From Streptomyces harbinensis (GTDB lineage: Bacteria; Actinomycetota; Actinomycetes; Streptomycetales; Streptomycetaceae), in the NCBI RefSeq assembly GCF_900116145.1, contig NZ_FPAB01000003.1, positions 141,822 through 205,821 on the forward strand: a stretch of DNA of 64,000 bases, in the 5' to 3' direction. The translations under genes were made by a program, and so were the position numbers. The notes under the pieces were generated by a model, which made no database searches, was not told the DNA's origin, and was given only the letters and a program-made list of their open reading frames with translations. This document shows, piece by piece, positions 8,129 to 16,363 of this stretch. The stretch's first letter is position 1. Each line of letters starts with the position of its first letter.

Positions 8129-8902
8129 ATGGGGCGTCGCGTACCGGCGGTCAGCCGGGCGTTGGACATATTGGAACTGTTCCTGGAAGGGGACGGCACC
8201 CTCTCCGCGCCCGAGATCACCCGCAGACTCCAGCTCCCGCGCACCACCGTGCACGAGCTGGTCACCACGCTCGCGGCACGTTCCTATCTCGTCCCGGTCC
8301 CCGAGCAGCCCGGCCGCTACCGGCTCGGCGTGCGGACCTACCAGCTGGGCAGCCGCTACGCCGAGCAGCTCGACCTCGCCGCCGAGGGCCAGCAGGTGGC
8401 CCGCGCGGTGGCCGAGACCTGCGGGGAGACCGTCCACGTCGCCGTCCTGGAGGACGCCGACGTCATCTACATCGCCAAGGTCGACAGCACCCACGCCGTA
8501 CGGATGGTCTCCGCCACCGGCCGCCGGCTGCCCGCGCACTGCACGGCGGTCGGCAAGATGCTGCTCGCCGCCCTGCCGCCGGCGGAGCTGGCCGCCCGGC
8601 TGCCCGCCGAGCTGACCGCCATGACCCCCAACTCCCTCACCTCGCCCGAGGCGTTGCGCGCGGAGCTGGCCCGGGTGCGGGAGCGGGGCATCGCGTACGA
8701 GCAGCGGGAGTCCAACCCGGACGTGAGCTGTGTGGCCGCCCCGGTACGGGACCGGTCCGGCCGGGTGGTGGCCGCGCTGTCCGTCTCGGTGCCGATGATC
8801 CGCTGGAGCGCGGAGCGCCAGGAGGAACTGGCGGGTCTCGCCGTCCGGGGCGCGGCCGATCTCTCGGAGCGGCTGGGCCACCACGGCGCCCGTCAGCAGT
8901 AG
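8129..8902 (+). CDS. IclR family transcriptional regulator
   Basis: This is a 257-residue regulator. The N-terminal winged helix-turn-helix spans about residues 5-65 (VSRALDILELFLEGDG; PEITRRLQLPRTTVHELV). The C-terminal IclR effector domain follows, with AVAETCGETVHVAVLEDA, CTAVGKMLLAALP and SCVAAPVRDRSGRVVAALSVS. GGAGG at 8116-8120 places the start at 8129; an in-frame ATG at 8096 lies inside the inverted repeat and is less likely. IclR proteins usually sense aromatic or sugar-acid metabolites and bind TTCG/CGAA palindromes. The lactonase and oxidoreductase genes follow on the same strand, and similar half-sites precede the sugar genes up to 29 kb, so it is a good candidate for their regulator. 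Confidence 0.93.
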   Translation: MGRRVPAVSRALDILELFLEGDGTLSAPEITRRLQLPRTTVHELVTTLAARSYLVPVPEQPGRYRLGVRTYQLGSRYAEQLDLAAEGQQVARAVAETCGETVHVAVLEDADVIYIAKVDSTHAVRMVSATGRRLPAHCTAVGKMLLAALPPAELAARLPAELTAMTPNSLTSPEALRAELARVRERGIAYEQRESNPDVSCVAAPVRDRSGRVVAALSVSVPMIRWSAERQEELAGLAVRGAADLSERLGHHGARQQ

Positions 8903-8935
8903 CAGAGCAGACATCCATCGAGGGAAAGGGTTCGC

Positions 8936-9784
8936 GTGGCACTCGACGTCGCGATACGCGCCAGGGCCGAGCTGGGGGAGGGGCCGACCTGGGATCCGGC
9001 GGCCGGGCGGCTGATCTGGGTGGACATCCTGGGCTCCCGCGTCCATCTCTTCGACCCGGCGACCGGCCGGCGCACCGTGCTGCCCGTCGAGCAGCACGTG
9101 GGCGCGGCCAAGCCGCGCGCCGGCGGCGGTCTGGTGCTCAACCTGCGGGACGGGATCGGCCTGTACGAGGCGGACGGCACCGGTTTCCGCTGGCTGCACC
9201 GCGAGCCGGTGCCGGGCCGGCGGGGCAATGACGCGGCGGTGGCCCCGGACGGTTCGCTGTGGGCGGGCAGCATGCGCTACGACGAGGCGCCCGGCGGCGG
9301 CTCGCTGATCCGGGTGGACACGGACGGCACCGTCCACACCGTGCTGCCGGAGGTCACCATCAGCAACGGCCTGGGCTGGAGCCCGGACGGCGCCCGCGCC
9401 TACTACGTGGACACCCCCACCCGGCGGGTGGACGTGCTGACCTTCACCGACAGCGGCGAGGTGCGCCGTGCCCCGCTGGTGGACACCAGCTCGGTGCCGG
9501 GCTCGCCGGACGGGCTGACGGTGGACGCGGACGGCTGTGTGTGGGTGGCGTTCTGGGGCGGCGGCGCGGTGCGGCGGTACACCCCGGCGGGCGAGCTGGA
9601 CCGTACGGTGCGGCTGCGCGTCTCCCAGCCGACCGCCTGCGCCTTCGGCGGCGCCGGGCTGAGCGATCTGTACATCACGACCGCCGCGGTCGGCACCGAC
9701 CCGGCGGTCGAGCCGCTGGCCGGTTCGGTGCTGGTACTGCCGGACGCGGGACGGGGGCTGCCGCAGCCGGCCTTCGCGGGCTGA
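8936..9784 (+). CDS. SMP-30/gluconolactonase family sugar lactonase
   Basis: This is a 282-residue six-bladed beta-propeller protein. The metal ligands of the SMP-30/regucalcin family are recognisable as E15 (GEGPTWD), N143 (ISNGLGWSPD) and D191 (GSPDGLT), with the substrate-side N97 in RRGNDAA. Family members open sugar 1,4- or 1,5-lactones to aldonates using a divalent metal. The GTG at 8936 follows GAGGGAAAGGG, 33 bp after the IclR gene, so the two are probably co-transcribed. With the arabinofuranosidase and the sugar-acid dehydratase elsewhere in the window, L-arabino- or D-galactonolactone is a reasonable but unproven substrate. Confidence 0.9.
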   Translation: MALDVAIRARAELGEGPTWDPAAGRLIWVDILGSRVHLFDPATGRRTVLPVEQHVGAAKPRAGGGLVLNLRDGIGLYEADGTGFRWLHREPVPGRRGNDAAVAPDGSLWAGSMRYDEAPGGGSLIRVDTDGTVHTVLPEVTISNGLGWSPDGARAYYVDTPTRRVDVLTFTDSGEVRRAPLVDTSSVPGSPDGLTVDADGCVWVAFWGGGAVRRYTPAGELDRTVRLRVSQPTACAFGGAGLSDLYITTAAVGTDPAVEPLAGSVLVLPDAGRGLPQPAFAG

Positions 9785-9873
9785 GGGAACGGGCGGACGG
9801 GCGGACGGCGTCCGCGGGTGCGATGGTGGGTGCGGAAGCCACCGTCGTCCCCGCACCGCTCCTGGAGGTCCGC

Positions 9874-10893
9874 ATGTCCCTGCCCACGACCGGCCGCGCC
9901 TGGCATCTGGTGGCGCGCCCCGAGGGGGAGCCCGCCCCGGAGGTCTTCGCGCTGCGCGAGGTGCCGCTGGAGGCCCCCGGGCCCGGCCGGCTGCTGGTCC
10001 GCAATCTCTATCTGTCGGTGGACCCCTATATGCGGGGCCGGATGAACGACGTGCCCTCCTACGTGCCGCCCTACGCGCTGGATCAGCCGATGGACGGCGG
10101 CGCGGTCGGCGAGGTGCTGGCGGTGGGGGAGGACGTCACCGGGTTCGCGCCGGGTGACCATGTGCTGCACGGTCTTGGCTGGCGTACGCACGCGGTGCTG
10201 GACGCCGCCCGGGCCGCCCGGGTGTCGGAGGAGGACGCGCCGCTCAGCGCCTATCTCGGGGTGCTGGGGATGACCGGGCTGACCGCGTACGCGGGCCTGG
10301 TGGACGTGGCCCGGCTGGCGGAGGGCGACACGGTGTTCGTCTCGGGCGCGGCCGGCGCGGTGGGCAGTGAGGTGGGCCAGCTGGCGCGGCTGCTGGGCGC
10401 GGGCCGGGTGATCGGCAGCGCCGGGTCGGCGGAGAAGGTGCGCTGGCTGACCGAGGAGCTGGGCTTCGACGCGGCGTTCGACTACAAGGAGCCGACGCCG
10501 GTCACCGAGCAGCTGGCCGCGGCGGCGCCGGACGGCATCGACGTCTACTTCGACAATGTGGGCGGGGAGCATCTGGAGGCGGCGATCGACGCGTTCAACG
10601 TCCATGGCCGGGCGGTGATCTGCGGGATGATCTCGCTCTACAACGCCACCGAGCCGCCGGCCGCGCCGCGCAATCTGAGCCTGGTGATCGGGAAGCGGCT
10701 GCGGATCGAGGGGATGCTGGTGGCCGACCACCAGCGGCTGCGGCCCCGGTTCGTCGAGCAGGTGAGCGGCTGGGTGCGCTCGGGTGAGCTGAAGTACGAG
10801 GAGACCGTGGTGGACGGGATCGAGAACGCGGTGGACGCGTTCCTCGGCATGCTGCGCGGCGCCAACACCGGGAAGATGCTGGTGCGGTTGTAG
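9874..10893 (+). CDS. NADP-dependent medium-chain oxidoreductase
   Basis: This is a 339-residue zinc-free medium-chain dehydrogenase/reductase of the leukotriene B4 dehydrogenase/curcumin reductase type. The N-terminal GroES-like fold contains SVDPYMRGRMND and MDGGAVGEVLAVGEDVTGFAPGD (in two parts). The Rossmann half has VFVSGAAGAVGSEVGQLARL and the NADPH-selective GSAGSAEK. FDNVGGE and GMISLYN are family blocks. GGAGGT at 9864-9869 is an ideal ribosome site for the ATG at 9874. It reduces activated C=C bonds in known members. It follows the lactonase gene by 89 bp, but its link to sugar metabolism is unclear. Confidence 0.93.
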   Translation: MSLPTTGRAWHLVARPEGEPAPEVFALREVPLEAPGPGRLLVRNLYLSVDPYMRGRMNDVPSYVPPYALDQPMDGGAVGEVLAVGEDVTGFAPGDHVLHGLGWRTHAVLDAARAARVSEEDAPLSAYLGVLGMTGLTAYAGLVDVARLAEGDTVFVSGAAGAVGSEVGQLARLLGAGRVIGSAGSAEKVRWLTEELGFDAAFDYKEPTPVTEQLAAAAPDGIDVYFDNVGGEHLEAAIDAFNVHGRAVICGMISLYNATEPPAAPRNLSLVIGKRLRIEGMLVADHQRLRPRFVEQVSGWVRSGELKYEETVVDGIENAVDAFLGMLRGANTGKMLVRL

Positions 10894-10991
10894 CGCGGGG
10901 ACGGCCGGGCGGCGGTGGCCCGGGGCGGCGGCGGGTACGGCCGTACGTCCCGGGCCACCGCCGTGTGCGGTCCGGCCGCCGGCGGACCCCG

Positions 10992-11020
10992 TTGACGCCG
11001 GCTCCGTCCCGCCATAGATT
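10992..11020 (+). promoter_or_regulatory. Vegetative promoter of the arabinofuranosidase gene
   Basis: TTGACG (10992-10997) and TAGATT (11015-11020) are separated by 17 bp, a textbook sigma-HrdB-type promoter. Transcription would start near 11027, exactly at the edge of the operator-like cluster. Confidence 0.75.
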
Positions 11021-11026
11021 TTCTTT

Positions 11027-11075
11027 TTGTTCGAAGCTGCGATCGATGTACGAAATAGCGAACATCATCGAACAA
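11027..11075. promoter_or_regulatory. Operator cluster upstream of abfA
   Basis: An outer inverted repeat, TTGTTCGA (11027-11034) with TCGAACAA (11068-11075), encloses TGTACGAAATAGCGAACA (11047-11064). Read on the minus strand, the inner site is TGTTCGCTATTTCGTACA. It differs at a single base from the site at 26902-26919. The cluster lies just downstream of the promoter at 10992-11020, a position where binding would block transcription. Confidence 0.75.
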
Positions 11076-11101
11076 CACCGTTCAGTCAGTCAGGGACCCG
11101 C

Positions 11102-12622
11102 ATGAGTGCTCAGCAGACCGCCCGCTTCACCCTCGACCCCGCCTTCGCCGTCTCCGAGGTGGACCCGCGGCTCTTCGGCTCCTTCGTGGAGCACCTGGGA
11201 CGCTGCGTCTACACCGGCATCTACGAACCCGGCCACCCGGCCGCCGACGCCGCCGGCCTGCGCACCGACGTCCTGGACCTGGTGCGGGAGCTGGGCGTCA
11301 CCGCCATCCGCTACCCCGGCGGCAACTTCGTCTCCGGCTACAAGTGGGAGGACAGCGTCGGCCCCAAGGAGGACCGGCCGCGCCGTCTCGACCTGGCCTG
11401 GCGCTCCACCGAGACGAATCAGTTCGGGCTCAGCGAGTTCATCGACTTCGTCCGCAAGGTCGGCGGCACCCCGATGATGGCCGTCAACCTCGGCACCCGC
11501 GGCGTCGCCGAGGCCCTGGAACTCCAGGAGTACGCCAACCACCCCGGCGGCACCGCCCTGTCCGACCTGCGCGCCGCGCACGGCGACAAGGACCCGTTCG
11601 ACATCCGGCTGTGGTGCCTGGGCAACGAGATGGACGGCCCCTGGCAGACCGGCCACAAGACGGCCGAGGAGTACGGCCGGCTCGCCGCCGAGACCGCCCG
11701 CGCCATGCGGCAGATCGACCCGGACGTCGAACTCGTCGCCTGCGGCAGCTCCAACTCCGGCATGGACACCTTCGCCGCGTGGGAAGCCACCGTGCTGGAG
11801 CACGCCTACGAGCTGGTCGACCACGTCTCCCTGCACGCCTACTACGAGGAGCGGGACGGGGACCGCGACTCGTTCCTGGCCTCCGCGGTGGACACCGAGT
11901 CCTTCATCGAGAAGATCGTCGCCACCTGCGACCACGTCGGCGCCAAGCTCAAGTCGGAGAAGCGCATCAACCTCTCCTTCGACGAGTGGAACGTCTGGTA
12001 CATGAACCCGGAGGCCCCGGCCCACACCGACCCGCCGCAGGAGGACTGGGCCGAGGCGCCCCGGCTGCTGGAGAACCACTACAGCGTGGTGGACGCCGTC
12101 GTCTTCGGCTCGCTGCTCATCGCGCTGCTGCGGCACGCGGACCGGGTCAAGGTGGCCTGCCTGGCGCAGCTGGTGAACGTCATCGCCCCGATCCTCGCCG
12201 AGCCCGGCGGCCCGGCCTGGCGGCAGACCACCTTCTTCCCGTTCGCCGCCGCCTCGCGCTACGGGCGCGGCACGGTGCTGGACGTGCGGGCCGACTCGCC
12301 GACGTACGAGACCAAGCAGTTCGGCACCGTCGACCTGCTGCACACCACGGCGGTGAAGAACGACGAGACCGGCGAGGTCACGATCTTCGCGGTCAACCGC
12401 AGCCAGACCGAGGCGCTGCCGCTGGAGGCGGTGCTGCACGGCCTGGACCTGACCCGGGTCGTCGAGCACTCGGTGCTCTCCGACGCGGACCCCGAGGCCC
12501 GCAACACCCTGGACGACCCGGAGCGGGTCACCCCGCACGCCGCCACCGGCACCGCGCTGGCGGACGGCACGCTGAAGGCCACCCTGGAGCCGCTGTCCTG
12601 GAACGTCATCCGGCTCGCGTAA
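11102..12622 (+). CDS. abfA: GH51 alpha-L-arabinofuranosidase, intracellular
   Basis: This 506-residue enzyme is full length for the GH51 family: a TIM barrel followed by a beta-sandwich. The acid/base is E176 in WCLGNEMDGPW, and the nucleophile is E295 in INLSFDEWNVWY. IRYPGGNF (about 69-76) and LHAYY are other family blocks. There is no signal peptide, so it acts in the cytoplasm on imported arabino-oligosaccharides, releasing L-arabinose. The ATG at 11102 follows an AGGGA motif. It has its own promoter (10992-11020) and operator cluster (11027-11075), shared in sequence with the sugar operon at 20.5-29.2 kb. Confidence 0.96.
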   Translation: MSAQQTARFTLDPAFAVSEVDPRLFGSFVEHLGRCVYTGIYEPGHPAADAAGLRTDVLDLVRELGVTAIRYPGGNFVSGYKWEDSVGPKEDRPRRLDLAWRSTETNQFGLSEFIDFVRKVGGTPMMAVNLGTRGVAEALELQEYANHPGGTALSDLRAAHGDKDPFDIRLWCLGNEMDGPWQTGHKTAEEYGRLAAETARAMRQIDPDVELVACGSSNSGMDTFAAWEATVLEHAYELVDHVSLHAYYEERDGDRDSFLASAVDTESFIEKIVATCDHVGAKLKSEKRINLSFDEWNVWYMNPEAPAHTDPPQEDWAEAPRLLENHYSVVDAVVFGSLLIALLRHADRVKVACLAQLVNVIAPILAEPGGPAWRQTTFFPFAAASRYGRGTVLDVRADSPTYETKQFGTVDLLHTTAVKNDETGEVTIFAVNRSQTEALPLEAVLHGLDLTRVVEHSVLSDADPEARNTLDDPERVTPHAATGTALADGTLKATLEPLSWNVIRLA

Positions 12623-12627
12623 CCGGG

Positions 12628-12660
12628 CCCATCCGCCGCGCGGCCCCATCCGCCGCGCGG
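12628..12660. repeat. Two tandem 16-bp units after abfA
   Basis: CCCATCCGCCGCGCGG occurs at 12628-12643 and again at 12645-12660. It lies in the gap between converging genes. It contains short GCCGCGCGGC palindromes that could help stop transcription, but no clear hairpin terminator is seen. Confidence 0.6.
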
Positions 12661-12736
12661 CGCCCGCCGACCGGGACCGCCGCCGCCCGTCCATCCCGGG
12701 CGCCGGCGGTCCCGCCCATGCGCGACGGGCGCGGGG

Positions 12737-12835
12737 CTAACGCTGGGTGCACACCGGGCAGTCCACCTTGCGGCGTCTGCCGTCGTCGTGCACCCAGACC
12801 CACCCCTTGCCCGTGCACGCTCCACAGTCAGCCAT
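12737..12835 (-). CDS. 32-residue double-CxxC zinc-ribbon peptide
   Basis: The minus strand encodes a 32-residue peptide that starts MADCGACTGKGW and ends KVDCPVCTQR. It has two CxxC pairs (C4/C7, C26/C29) and the G-x-G turn found in DnaJ-type zinc-binding repeats. Its ATG (12835-12833) overlaps the end of the upstream methyltransferase gene: the 8-bp overlap ATGGCTGA contains that gene's TGA. Translation is therefore probably coupled. Similar tiny zinc-ribbon proteins are annotated in Streptomyces, from memory. A metal-binding or protein-partner role with the methyltransferase is inference. Confidence 0.7.
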   Translation of the reverse strand: MADCGACTGKGWVWVHDDGRRRKVDCPVCTQR

Positions 12836-13931
12836 GCTCCGTCTCCCCTCTCGTGGTGAGGATGTCCGCCACCGCGAAGGCCGGATCATCCAGCCAGACG
12901 TACTGCCGCTCCCGGGTGAGCCGCAGGCCCATCCGGTCCGGACCGGGCTCGCCCCGGTCGGTCCATACCGCGTGCACGCGCTCCGCCTCGTCCCACAGGT
13001 CGCGCGGTCCGCGCTGGATGACGCGGCCCTCGCGTACCGTCGCCCGCGACCCGGCGGCGTCCAGGACCAGCGTGCCGGTGCGGTCCTCCCACGGCAGGTC
13101 GCCGATGAGCACGTCGAACAGCAACTGGAGCCCGGGCGGCGGGTCGAGCAGCGGCGCCGGATCCCGCTCCAGGGCCCGGACCCGGTCGGGGGCCGGGGCG
13201 GTCGCGGCGGGCGGAGCCGGAGGGCGCTGGGAGCGGAGCAGCATGAACGCGCAGTCCTCGTGGAAGGTGCCCAGCGCCGTCCCGTCCCCGGCCACCACCA
13301 GCCGCAGCAGCCGCATCACGGGCGCGTACGGCAGCACGATCACCCCGCCGGGCCGGGTCTGCTCGATCCAGGCGTACGGGATCTCCCGCACCCCGGCGGT
13401 GATGTGCAGCCGGTCGAAGGGAGCGTGCTCCGGCACGCCGTGCGTTCCGTCCCCGACCACCAGCCGGGGTGGCGGCCCGGCGGCGCGCAGGGCCGCGGCG
13501 GCGGTCGCCGCCAGCGCGGGGTCTATCTCGACGGTGGTCACCCGCCCGGGGTCGCCGGTGAGGTCGGCGAGCAGGGCGGCCGTCCAGCCGGTGCCGGTGC
13601 CGACCTCCAGGATCCGGTCCCCGGGGGCGGGTGCGAGATGCCGCAGAAAGGCGGCGATGAGCAGCGGACTGGACGCGGAGCAGGTGGGCGCGAAGGCGCG
13701 TGCCGCGTTGTGCGGGGTCAGTTCGGTGGCGCCGTCGTCGAGTTGGGTGTAGATGACGGTGTCCGTGCACACGGCCCGCCACCAGCGGTCCGGATCGCGG
13801 TCCCGGTCGATCCAGTACCCGTCCCCGGCGGCCGGCTCGACCCAGGCGGCGGCCGGGATGAACGCGTGCCGGGGCACCCGGATCAGCGCGTCGGCGATCG
13901 GCGGCGGGGCGTGGGCCCGGGGCGGTTCCAT
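12828..13931 (-). CDS. PCMT-like protein methyltransferase with C-terminal extension
   Basis: This is a 367-residue protein. About residues 5-200 resemble protein-L-isoaspartate O-methyltransferase: RVPRHAFIPAAAW, then ASSPLLIAAFLRHLAPAPGD, the SAM-binding LEVGTGTGWTAALLADL, VEIDPAL, and FDRLHITAGVREIPYAW. A further 160 residues (about 205-367) follow that canonical 210-residue PCMT lacks, ending RERQYVWLDDPAFAV. The ATG at 13931 fits the domain start, although the frame is open upstream. Such long PCMT-like enzymes act in several Streptomyces peptide-maturation and regulatory clusters. No lanthipeptide synthetase or precursor is seen here. Its only clear partner is the 32-residue peptide overlapping its 3' end. 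Confidence 0.8.
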   Translation of the reverse strand: MEPPRAHAPPPIADALIRVPRHAFIPAAAWVEPAAGDGYWIDRDRDPDRWWRAVCTDTVIYTQLDDGATELTPHNAARAFAPTCSASSPLLIAAFLRHLAPAPGDRILEVGTGTGWTAALLADLTGDPGRVTTVEIDPALAATAAAALRAAGPPPRLVVGDGTHGVPEHAPFDRLHITAGVREIPYAWIEQTRPGGVIVLPYAPVMRLLRLVVAGDGTALGTFHEDCAFMLLRSQRPPAPPAATAPAPDRVRALERDPAPLLDPPPGLQLLFDVLIGDLPWEDRTGTLVLDAAGSRATVREGRVIQRGPRDLWDEAERVHAVWTDRGEPGPDRMGLRLTRERQYVWLDDPAFAVADILTTRGETEHG

Positions 13932-14188
13932 GCAAGGCGCTCTACCCGGCCCAAAAGCCGTGCAAGCCGCAGGAGGGAGAGGAAGCCACAGGGCAGGCGG
14001 GAACGGGACAAAGGCATATTCAGGCCCGGACACGGGAGCGGACGGCGGGGGTGAGGCGCTCTCGCTCGTGCCGGCGGTGGCGGTGGTGCACCGCCGGGAT
14101 CTGTGCGTCACCGCCCGCGTGGGGTGAGCACCGTGCGGACGTGACCATTCCGTGGCCCGATCCTCACGGAAGGTGCGCGTGGGGAGGA

Positions 14189-14217
14189 TTGACGGTGGGA
14201 CAAGCGCTTTCTAGTTT
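14189..14217 (+). promoter_or_regulatory. Promoter in the 13932-14256 intergenic stretch
   Basis: TTGACG (14189-14194) and TAGTTT (14212-14217), 17 bp apart, are positioned to drive the small secreted-protein gene at 14257. Apart from this promoter I see nothing convincing between 13932 and 14256. Confidence 0.65.
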
Positions 14218-14256
14218 GAGGTGTACAGGTCGGCATCAGTCCCCGGAGAGAGCCCC

Positions 14257-14442
14257 ATGCGTCGTCACAGCAAGCATCGCAGGCCCACCGGGCGCCGCAA
14301 TCTGGCCGCGTTAGGGGCCGGGGCGCTGGCCGCCGGACTGCTCGTGCTGGCCGGCGGGACGGCCGTCAGCGCCGGTGAGGCCGGCGGCGGGAGCGGCCCC
14401 GGGGCCGAGCACGGCGGACAGGTCCAGGCGCCGGGTCGCTGA
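14257..14442 (+). CDS. Small secreted protein, 61 residues
   Basis: This 61-residue protein has a basic n-region (MRRHSKHRRPTGRR), a hydrophobic core (LAALGAGALAAGLLVLAGG) and a cleavage-like AVSAGEA. This leaves a mature peptide of only about 25 residues, rich in Gly, Glu and Pro (GGGSGPGAEHGGQVQAPGR). GGAGAG at 14245-14250 precedes the ATG, and a consensus promoter lies just upstream. The mature part has no recognised motif. It could be a secreted peptide signal or simply a vestigial exported protein. Confidence 0.6.
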   Translation: MRRHSKHRRPTGRRNLAALGAGALAAGLLVLAGGTAVSAGEAGGGSGPGAEHGGQVQAPGR

Positions 14443-14626
14443 CCGGGTCGGGGCGGGGCGGCGGTGCCGGTGCGGGACCGGGGCCGCCGCCCCTCGGCCG
14501 GGCCGCCGGGTGCGGGGCATCCTCCGCCGCTGTTCTTCTGCTCGTGGCATCGATACGGGTTTGTGTTCATCTGCCACTTCCAGAGTGCCTGCGGCAGCTA
14601 CCCCCGGCGACCACAGGAGCTATCCC

Positions 14627-16363
14627 ATGGGGCACGGACACCACCACCATCACGGCCATGCTCACGACCACGACCACCGGCACGACCACGACCCGGAGAC
14701 CGGGCCGCTGCCCGCCGCCCTGGACACCGCCGTCCCGGACAGCGAACTGAGCCCCGATCAGCTCTCCCGCCGGACCATGCTGCGCCGGGCCGGTCTGCTG
14801 GGCGCCGGGGTGGCCGGCGCGAGCGTGCTGGGCTCCTCCGCCTTCCAGGCCGCCGCCGCGGCCCCCGGGACCCGCCCCACCGGCAACCACGGCAACGGGA
14901 ACGGCCGCGGCAACCGCCGGATGCTGTGGCTGGCCGGCGACCACCACATCCACACCCAGTACAGCTCCGACGCCCAGTACCGGGTCGCCGACCAGGTGCG
15001 CAACGGTGCCCGCTACGGCCTGGACTGGATGGTCATCACCGACCACGGCAGCCTCAACCACTCCCGGATCGGCGTCGAGAAGGTCAACCCCGACATCAAG
15101 GCCGCGCGGGAGAGCTTCCCCGACACCCTGGTCTTCCAGGGCCTGGAGTGGAACATCCCGGCCGCCGAGCACGCCACCGTCTTCGTCCACCCCGGCAAGA
15201 ACGAGGTGGACGTCCTCAAGCGGTTCGAGATCGGTTACGACGGCAGCGTCAACAACGCCTCCGCCGACACCCCCGAGAACGAGGCCCTGGCCATCTCCGG
15301 CCTCGACTTCCTCGCCGAGCAGGTGCAGCGCCGGAAGGTCAAGGACGCGCTCATGCTCGCCAACCACCCCTCCCGCAAGGGCATCGACTCCCCGCACGAG
15401 ATCCGCGCCTGGCGCGACGCGCAGCCCACCATCGCGGTCGGCATGGAGGGCGCCCCCGGCCACCAGGCCGCCGGCATCGCCGAGCCGGGCGGCCCCGGCG
15501 GCGGGCGCGGCTACTACGACTCCAGCCCGGGCGCCGGCTCCTTCCCGGCCTACCCGGCCGAGAGCTACCGCACCTGGGGCGGGTTCGACTGGATGACCGC
15601 CACCGTCGGCGGCCTGTGGGACAGCCTGCTCGCCGAGGGCAAGCCCTGGTGGATCAGCGCCAACTCCGACTCCCACAGCAACTACGCCGACACCGCCACC
15701 CGCCCGGCCGACACCGACTTCGACCGCGACGGCTACCACGGCGACCCGGTCTACTCCGGCGGCCTCAACCTGAACGCCGGCGACTACTGGCCCGGCCAGT
15801 ACTCCCGCACCCACGTCGGTGCCACCGGCTTCTCCTACGCCGCCGTCATGGAGGGCATCCGTGACGGCCGGGTCTGGGTGGACCACGGCGGGCTGATCTC
15901 CGGCCTCGACGCCCAGCTGCGCGGCGGCAACCGCAGCGCCACCCTCGGCGGCACCCTGCAGGTGCGGCGCGGCACCGAGGTGGAGCTGCGGCTGGAGATC
16001 GCGCTGGCGAACGGCGCCAACTGGGCGGGCTTCGTGCCCACGCTGGCCCGGGTGGACGTCATCCGGGGCGAGGTCACCGGCGAGGCGCGCGACCGCGACG
16101 GCTTCCGCGCCCCGGGTACCAAGGTCGCCAAGTCCTTCGAGGTGAACAGGTCGACCGGCTCCGTCACCCTCACCTACCGGCTGGGCAAGGTGGACCGCCC
16201 GCTGTACGTCCGGGTGCGCGGCACCGACGGCAACCGCTCGCAGGTGGGGCTGCACGGCGCGGCCACCGACCCGCACGGCCCGGCGCTGGACGTGGTGGGG
16301 GACGCCGACCCGTGGCGCGACCTGTGGTTCTACGCCAACCCGATCTGGGTGCTGCCTTCGTGA
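14627..16363 (+). CDS. Tat-exported PHP-domain phosphoesterase with His-rich leader
   Basis: This is a 578-residue protein. The N-terminus is extremely histidine-rich (HGHHHHHGHAHDHDHRHDHD, residues 3-22). It is followed by a twin-arginine signal (SRRTMLRRAGLLGAGVAG; AQ/AAAAAPG cleavage region near 85). The PHP metal-dependent phosphoesterase domain follows: GDHHIHTQYS (HxH), MVITDHGSLNH, LEWNIPAAEHA, LANHPSRKG and SANSDSHSNYAD, giving the His/Asp/Glu ligands of a polynuclear site. The last 150 residues look like a beta-rich appended domain. AGGAG precedes the ATG at 14627. It probably acts outside the cell on phosphoesters. A gene of unknown function follows with a GTGA overlap. Confidence 0.88.
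   Translation: MGHGHHHHHGHAHDHDHRHDHDPETGPLPAALDTAVPDSELSPDQLSRRTMLRRAGLLGAGVAGASVLGSSAFQAAAAAPGTRPTGNHGNGNGRGNRRMLWLAGDHHIHTQYSSDAQYRVADQVRNGARYGLDWMVITDHGSLNHSRIGVEKVNPDIKAARESFPDTLVFQGLEWNIPAAEHATVFVHPGKNEVDVLKRFEIGYDGSVNNASADTPENEALAISGLDFLAEQVQRRKVKDALMLANHPSRKGIDSPHEIRAWRDAQPTIAVGMEGAPGHQAAGIAEPGGPGGGRGYYDSSPGAGSFPAYPAESYRTWGGFDWMTATVGGLWDSLLAEGKPWWISANSDSHSNYADTATRPADTDFDRDGYHGDPVYSGGLNLNAGDYWPGQYSRTHVGATGFSYAAVMEGIRDGRVWVDHGGLISGLDAQLRGGNRSATLGGTLQVRRGTEVELRLEIALANGANWAGFVPTLARVDVIRGEVTGEARDRDGFRAPGTKVAKSFEVNRSTGSVTLTYRLGKVDRPLYVRVRGTDGNRSQVGLHGAATDPHGPALDVVGDADPWRDLWFYANPIWVLPS

Noticed and set aside
7709..9856. Long minus-strand frame opposite IclR and lactonase genes
   Set aside because: No domain, low-complexity Arg/Gly/Pro, and antisense to two well-supported genes.
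10602..11068. Minus-strand frame reaching into the abfA promoter region
   Set aside because: It covers the oxidoreductase 3' end in antisense, and the promoter and operators lie within it.
12623..12736. Possible terminator after abfA formed by GCCGCGCGGC palindromes
   Set aside because: Arms are short and repeated in tandem; no single stable hairpin stands out, so it is listed only as a repeat.
12828..13931. FxLD-type lanthipeptide cluster because of the PCMT-like methyltransferase
   Set aside because: No lanthipeptide dehydratase, cyclase or FxLD precursor is found nearby; the only coupled gene is the zinc-ribbon peptide.
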